From the NCBI GenBank assembly GCA_965603115.1, contig CBFDBT010000038.1, positions 1 through 17,987 of the forward strand: a DNA stretch of 17,987 bases. The letters are read 5' to 3'. Under the pieces are notes generated by a model that had not been told where the DNA came from, did no database searches, and saw nothing but the letters and a program-made list of their open reading frames with translations. Each line of letters opens with the position of its first letter. Positions within the stretch are counted from its first letter, which is position 1. Below, in pieces: positions 14,001-17,987 of this stretch. Source of the DNA: CBFDBT01 sp965603115. Lineage in GTDB: Bacteria > Pseudomonadota > Alphaproteobacteria > Sphingomonadales > Kordiimonadaceae. Made by a program: the position numbers and the translations under genes.

Positions 14001-15227
14001 ATGGATAAGATGATGGATTACGAAAAAATATTCTCGGAAGCGATTGAAGCTATTCAGCAAGAAGGGCGATATCGTGTTTTTGCTGATATTATGCGGGAGA
14101 GGGGTAATTTCCCGCGTGCTACGCGTTATGATGCCGGAGACAATGCCAAGACCATAACTGTTTGGTGCTCAAATGACTATTTAAGCATGGGGCAGCACCC
14201 CAAGGTGCTTGAAGCCATGCATGTGGCGCTTGAGGAAACCGGTGCTGGTGCTGGTGGAACACGCAATATTGCAGGAAACAATCATTATCATACCACGCTG
14301 GAAACGGAATTGGCGGGTCTGCACGGTAAGCAGGCGGCACTTTTGTTTACGTCTGGATATATTTCCAATGAAGCCACCCTGTCTACTCTTGCAAGCTTTC
14401 TGCCTGACTGTATTGTTTTTTCAGACGCTCTCAATCATGCGTCTATGATTCAGGGCATTAAACATTCAGGTGCTGAGAAACATATATTTCGACATAATGA
14501 TATTGAACACCTTGAAGAACTCTTGGAATCTGTAGACATTAATGCACCTAAAATCATTGCTTTTGAATCTGTTTATTCCATGGATGGCGATATTGCACCT
14601 ATAGGCGCTATTTGTGATCTTGCTGAAAAATATAATGCTATAACTTACCTTGATGAAGTGCATGCAGTTGGTATGTATGGTGAGCATGGTGGTGGTGTAT
14701 CCGAGCGGGATGGCGTTGCGCACCGCGTTGATATTATTGAAGGCACACTCGGCAAGGCTTTTGGTGTAATGGGTGGTTATATCACCGCCAGTAAAAAGCT
14801 TGTTGATGTGATTAGGAGCTTTGCTTCTGGGTTCATTTTTACAACGGCGCTTTCTCCTGTTTTGGCGGCTGGCGCTCTGGCGAGTATCCGCCATTTAAAA
14901 TCAAGCTCGGTAGAGCGTGATCGTCAGCAAGAAAGAGCGGCCAAACTTAAACTTATGCTCAAAGTAGCAAACTTGCCGGTGATGGATTCTGTTAGCCATA
15001 TTGTTCCCTTGTTTGTGGGCGACCCTGTCCAGTGTAAAGAAGTTACGGATACACTCTTGAATGAATATGGCATATACGTTCAGCCAATTAACTATCCAAC
15101 AGTGCCTAAGGGAACTGAAAGATTGCGCTTCACTCCCGGACCAGTTCATAGTGACCATATGATGGAAGAGCTGGTTGAGGCCTTGAATGAAATATGGGAC
15201 AGGCTGAGTTTGAAAAGAGTAGCTTAA
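14001..15227 (+). CDS. hemA: 5-aminolevulinate synthase (Shemin pathway)
   Basis: This pyridoxal-phosphate enzyme condenses glycine with succinyl-CoA to 5-aminolevulinate, the committed step of heme synthesis. Its 408 residues are typical of alphaproteobacterial HemA. Conserved segments are EGRYRVFADIMRERG, WCSNDYLSMGQHP, GAGAGGTRNIAGNNHYH, YLDEVHAVGMYG, and the cofactor lysine K252 in GTLGKAFGVMGG. The C-terminus PTVPKGTERLRFTPGPVHSD is also standard. The first in-frame ATG is at 14001, but others at 14010 and 14013 give the more usual N-terminus MDYEKIF; no strong ribosome site decides between them. It sits 96 bases after the deaminase gene, with its own probable promoter and FNR/FixK-like box. 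It shares the heme pathway with hemB, 2.6 kb away. Confidence 0.97.
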   Translation: MDKMMDYEKIFSEAIEAIQQEGRYRVFADIMRERGNFPRATRYDAGDNAKTITVWCSNDYLSMGQHPKVLEAMHVALEETGAGAGGTRNIAGNNHYHTTLETELAGLHGKQAALLFTSGYISNEATLSTLASFLPDCIVFSDALNHASMIQGIKHSGAEKHIFRHNDIEHLEELLESVDINAPKIIAFESVYSMDGDIAPIGAICDLAEKYNAITYLDEVHAVGMYGEHGGGVSERDGVAHRVDIIEGTLGKAFGVMGGYITASKKLVDVIRSFASGFIFTTALSPVLAAGALASIRHLKSSSVERDRQQERAAKLKLMLKVANLPVMDSVSHIVPLFVGDPVQCKEVTDTLLNEYGIYVQPINYPTVPKGTERLRFTPGPVHSDHMMEELVEALNEIWDRLSLKRVA

Positions 15228-15287
15228 ACTGTAGCCGCTCTTTAGTGGCCTGACTATTGAACTAAGAGAAGATCCAGTAGGGGTGCT

Positions 15288-15524
15288 ATGGATAAATCAC
15301 AAGAGTTCATCATTGAAATGATTCCTCAAGGAAAATTTGTCAAAGTATCGGCTATTGATGTTGCTTCTGGGCGAGAAGTTTCAATAGTTGGAGCAGGGAG
15401 CGCCAATCAAAATGACTTACGCACTTTGGCGATAAATAAGCTAAAATATGTGATGAATCGCGAGAAAGAAAAAAGTGATTCTGCAGCATTGAAAAGTCGA
15501 AATAAGCGCGGTTTTGAAGCTTAG
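15288..15524 (+). CDS. Small conserved protein, DUF6898-like
   Basis: This 78-residue protein has the pattern EFIIEMIPQGKFVKVSAIDV-SGREVSIVGAG, followed by a short helix LRTLAINKLKYVM and a charged, basic tail. Small alphaproteobacterial proteins with this KVSAID..(T/S)G.EVSI(V/I)GP arrangement are classed as DUF6898, and their function is unknown. No signal peptide, membrane segment or catalytic motif is visible. TAGGGG lies four bases before the ATG. It follows hemA by 60 bases in the same direction and may be co-transcribed. I assign the family by sequence pattern only. Confidence 0.75.
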   Translation: MDKSQEFIIEMIPQGKFVKVSAIDVASGREVSIVGAGSANQNDLRTLAINKLKYVMNREKEKSDSAALKSRNKRGFEA

Positions 15525-15588
15525 AATTGGATTGCCGTAAGCTAATGTGCAATGTGTAATTGCGTATTAATGTTGTAGAATAACAAGC

Positions 15589-16008
15589 TTATACCTTCTT
15601 CTTTCCCAGTCCATTTTTTTTCGCAAAATTTGACCTGCGTGCTGCATAGTTTGGCGAAACCATTGGATAATCAGGCGCTAATCCCCACTTCGAGCGATAC
15701 TGCTGCGGGCTAAGATTATATTTTGATCGTAGATACCGTTTCATCATTTTAAGCTTCTTGCCGTCTTCGAGGCAGATAATATAGTCATCTGTTATTGATT
15801 TTTTGATTGGGACGGCCGGTTTATTTCGCGGAGAGGATATGGACTCTCCACTATTACGCAAATCCAAAAGTGTGGTGTGTACAGTTTGAATGACAGCTGG
15901 AAGCAGTTTTGATTCTAGGGAATTATTGCCTAAATACGCAATGACAATTTGTGACGACAACTCCAGTAATTTATCAGAGTCCGTTTGCAATATTGTGTCA
16001 TCAATCAT
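15589..16008 (-). CDS. MucR/Ros-family transcriptional regulator with altered zinc-site residues
   Basis: This 139-residue protein ends in the Ros/MucR DNA-binding domain: AVPIKKSITDDYIICLEDGKK, then LRSKYNLSPQQYRSKWGLAPDYPMV and NYAARRS. MucR proteins bind AT-rich DNA as oligomers and act as global regulators in Alphaproteobacteria. The classical Ros ligands are C-x2-C/D-x9-H-x4-H. Here C79 and D82 are present, but residues 92 and 97, where histidines are expected, are both tyrosine. Relatives without zinc can fold, so this may still be functional. The N-terminal half (residues 1-60) is the oligomerisation region typical of MucR. GGGGG lies about eight bases before the start. It is divergent from rpiB. 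Confidence 0.88.
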   Translation of the reverse strand: MIDDTILQTDSDKLLELSSQIVIAYLGNNSLESKLLPAVIQTVHTTLLDLRNSGESISSPRNKPAVPIKKSITDDYIICLEDGKKLKMMKRYLRSKYNLSPQQYRSKWGLAPDYPMVSPNYAARRSNFAKKNGLGKKKV

Positions 16009-16332
16009 GGAAATACCCCCAAAGTATTCTAAATATTTATAAAAAAAAGGCGAATAATGCAGCTTTCATGAGAATTAGCAAGGTGTATTTAATCTCTTGA
16101 TAAGGGAAATGTTGGAGATATTTTTTAATTAACTAAAATATCCTAGAACTTTCTGGTTAATTTTTCCAATTATTGAAGTTTAACAGTGATACCAGCGAAA
16201 ATCTCATATTTGGTGCTGGGGATATCAGCGGGATTCAATTTTCCTTAAAATGCACATGGCAATCGCAACTCTCCTATGGTAATAGCAATATCAAGTTTGA
16301 GAAACCTTTTTAAACAAGGAATATATGACAAT
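16009..16332. promoter_or_regulatory. AT-rich divergent region between the MucR-type gene and rpiB
   Basis: No gene is seen. Runs of A and T with many T-A steps (for example 16115-16145) are suitable MucR binding sites, and many MucR proteins repress their own genes; this is inference. An imperfect hairpin, CCAGC (16192-16196) with GCTGG (16215-16219) and outer GATA/TATC, lies in the rpiB leader. The segment GCTG (16215-16218) can alternatively pair with CAGC (16226-16229). Confidence 0.35.
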
Positions 16333-16764
16333 ATGACAAATGAAATTGTTGCAATCGCCAGTGATCATGCAGGTTTTGAAATGAAACAATTCGTAAAGAA
16401 TTATCTCGAAGGTAAGGGCTTTGAAGTTTTAGACCTTGGGCCAGATTCTGAGAATTCTGTTGATTACCCTGATTATGGGCATGCTTTAGGTAAGGCCATG
16501 GATGATAATGTGGCTAGTAAAGGTGTAGCAATTTGCGGCTCTGGAATAGGCATTTCTATTGCTGTTAATCGACATAAAGGGGCGCGTGCTGCGCTTTGCC
16601 AAAATGGATTGATGGCCAAATTGTCTCGCCAACATAACAATGCGAATGTTTTGGCGCTCGGGGCCCGCCTTATTGGTACCGAGATTGCACTCGATTGCCT
16701 TGATGCCTTTTTTGGAACCGAGTTTGAAGGTGGCAGGCATGAGCGGCGGGTTGCGAAAATTTAG
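16333..16764 (+). CDS. rpiB: Ribose-5-phosphate isomerase B
   Basis: It interconverts ribose-5-phosphate and ribulose-5-phosphate in the pentose phosphate pathway. From ATG 16333 it has 143 residues, standard for RpiB, with ASDHAGFEMK at residues 9-18, active-site C68 in ICGSGIGISIAVNRHKG, and the HNNANVLALGAR helix. A longer frame from 16276 would add 19 unrelated residues and has no ribosome site. The start chosen has AAGGA 12 bases upstream, slightly far, with a three-codon frame at 16325 whose TGA overlaps this ATG as ATGA. It lies 82 bases before glyA in the same direction. Confidence 0.95.
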   Translation: MTNEIVAIASDHAGFEMKQFVKNYLEGKGFEVLDLGPDSENSVDYPDYGHALGKAMDDNVASKGVAICGSGIGISIAVNRHKGARAALCQNGLMAKLSRQHNNANVLALGARLIGTEIALDCLDAFFGTEFEGGRHERRVAKI

Positions 16765-16846
16765 TATTACCGAGAATTATTTTACCATAAATTTATAACC
16801 TGATAGCGACGTAAGCGCAGGGAAACGATATAAGGACTTTTTAACG

Positions 16847-17987
16847 ATGACGGATTTTACCCAAGCCGGGTTTTTTACAGATGATTTGGCCAAAACAGAC
16901 GCAGCATTGCTGGCATCTCTAAATGGTGAATTGCACCGCCAGCGAACTCAAATTGAACTTATAGCTTCTGAAAATATTGTATCAAAAGCTGTGCTAGAAG
17001 CGCAGGGCTCAGTCTTGACCAATAAATATGCTGAAGGGTATCCTGGGCGACGTTATTATCAGGGCTGCGAGTATGTAGATGTTGCAGAAAGTCTTGCAAT
17101 TGAACGCGCTAAGCAATTGTTTAGCTGCGAATATGTGAATGTACAACCCCATTCTGGTGCTCAGGCTAACGGTGCTGTCATGTTAGCACTTGTAAAGCCG
17201 GGTGATACTATTTTGGGTATGGCGCTCAATGCTGGTGGTCATTTAACCCACGGTGCAGCGCCAGCGCTTTCTGGAAAATGGTTCAAGGCTGTACAATACG
17301 GCGTGCGCCGCGAGGATGCGCTCATTGATTACGATCAGGTTGAGGCTTTAGCTATTGAACACAAGCCATCAATTATCATTGCAGGTGGCTCAGCTTACCC
17401 AAGAGCAATTAACTTTAAACGTTTTCGCGAGATAGCTGATAAAGTAGGGGCTTATTTATTTGTGGATATGGCCCACTTTGCTGGGCTGGTTGCTGGCGGA
17501 GCACACGAAAGCCCGCTGCCTTATGCTGATGTTGTGACAACCACGACTCATAAAACTCTTCGAGGCCCACGCGGTGGCATGATACTCACAAATAATGAGG
17601 ATGTTGCCAAAAAGATAAATTCTGCTGTTTTTCCAGGTCTGCAAGGTGGGCCTTTGATGCATGCCATTGCTGCTAAAGCTGTAGCTTTTGGCGAAGCGCT
17701 ACGCCCTGAGTTTAAAACCTATTCTGCTCAAGTTGTGGCAAATGCACAAGCCATGGCAGCGCGTTTAGAACAAAATGGATTTGATATTGTTTCAGGTGGC
17801 ACAGATACGCATGTGATCCTCGTTGATTTGCGGCCTAAATCTATAACGGGTAAAGCTGCCGATGAAACGTTAGAGCATTCTCATATCACCTGTAATAAAA
17901 ATAGTGTGCCCTTTGATCCTGAAAAGCCTTTTGTTACGTCTGGCATACGTCTTGGTACACCTGCAGGCACTACGAGAGGTTTTGGTG
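16847..17987 (+). CDS. glyA: Serine hydroxymethyltransferase (5' portion, runs off the edge)
   Basis: It converts serine and tetrahydrofolate into glycine and methylene-tetrahydrofolate, supplying one-carbon units, and glycine for HemA. The frame starts at ATG 16847 with AAGGA ten bases upstream and stays open to the end of the window, giving 380 codons of an enzyme that is usually 420-430 residues. Conserved segments include IELIASENIVS, TNKYAEGYPGRRYYQGCEYVD, and the pyridoxal-phosphate lysine K236 in TTTTHKTLRGPRGG. TSGIRLGTPAGTTRGFG is near the edge. No glycine riboswitch fits into the 82-base gap after rpiB. In many alphaproteobacteria nrdR and riboflavin genes follow glyA; that would lie beyond this window. 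Confidence 0.97.
   Translation, partial: MTDFTQAGFFTDDLAKTDAALLASLNGELHRQRTQIELIASENIVSKAVLEAQGSVLTNKYAEGYPGRRYYQGCEYVDVAESLAIERAKQLFSCEYVNVQPHSGAQANGAVMLALVKPGDTILGMALNAGGHLTHGAAPALSGKWFKAVQYGVRREDALIDYDQVEALAIEHKPSIIIAGGSAYPRAINFKRFREIADKVGAYLFVDMAHFAGLVAGGAHESPLPYADVVTTTTHKTLRGPRGGMILTNNEDVAKKINSAVFPGLQGGPLMHAIAAKAVAFGEALRPEFKTYSAQVVANAQAMAARLEQNGFDIVSGGTDTHVILVDLRPKSITGKAADETLEHSHITCNKNSVPFDPEKPFVTSGIRLGTPAGTTRGFG

Noticed and set aside
15538..15591. Bidirectional terminator between the DUF6898-like gene and the MucR-type gene
   Set aside because: The best hairpin (GCAAT/ATTGC, 15549-15563) has only five pairs and no T-run; TAAGCT/AGCTTA arms are about 40 bases apart.
16276..16332. Longer N-terminus for RpiB
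   Set aside because: No ribosome site before ATG 16276, and the extra 19 residues do not fit the family, whose conserved sequence begins at the later ATG.
16765..16846. Glycine or folate-type riboswitch before glyA
   Set aside because: Only 82 bases are available and no tandem or paired glycine-aptamer-like architecture is visible; a normal AAGGA ribosome site is present.

Overview
This window is a chromosomal segment of a moderate-to-low GC alphaproteobacterium. Several family signatures support this together: 5-aminolevulinate synthase (HemA, the C4/Shemin route) with a Mg-type HemB, an LdtR-type MarR regulator, a MucR/Ros-family regulator, a PAS_5-like protein, a DUF6898-like small protein, and a class II DAHP synthase. 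An order such as Kordiimonadales or a relative would fit, but that is a guess from gene content and codon style, not something the sequence proves.

Layout. At 1-78 is the 3' end of a gene, possibly cobT. glmU (259-1593, peptidoglycan/LPS precursor UDP-GlcNAc) and a class II DAHP synthase (1725-3089, entry to the shikimate pathway) follow. Positions 3090-4472 form an accessory islet: palindromic repeats, a small GIY-YIG nuclease gene (3215-3505), more repeats (a 50-bp tandem pair and an inverted copy), and an AT-rich gene for a secreted protein of unknown function (3817-4413). A housekeeping run follows: nadE, gltX and cysS (4473-8855), the last two separated by one base. A second palindromic element (8856-8978) fills the gap to trmJ (9001-9726). 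trmJ overlaps by 24 bp the 3' end of a convergent PAS-domain gene.

The second half contains heme and regulatory genes. hemB (minus strand) is divergent from ldtR (plus strand) across an AT-rich regulatory region. ldtR ends at a clear intrinsic terminator. Next come an exported adenosine deaminase, hemA with an FNR/FixK-like box at about -41.5 from a plausible start site, and a DUF6898-like small protein. A MucR-type regulator on the minus strand and divergent rpiB follow, then glyA, which runs off the right edge.

Most genes are ordinary core functions. The less ordinary material is: (i) the palindromic repeats, whose edge motif CGTCAT/ATCCA is largely kept while the stem sequence changes and pairing is retained, with one cluster enclosing a GIY-YIG nuclease gene; (ii) a 19-bp palindrome over the likely promoter of the PAS gene; (iii) a MucR protein with tyrosines at both positions where the zinc-binding histidines normally sit; (iv) the probable oxygen-responsive control of hemA. 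I saw no tRNA, rRNA, CRISPR array, prophage or complete insertion sequence.
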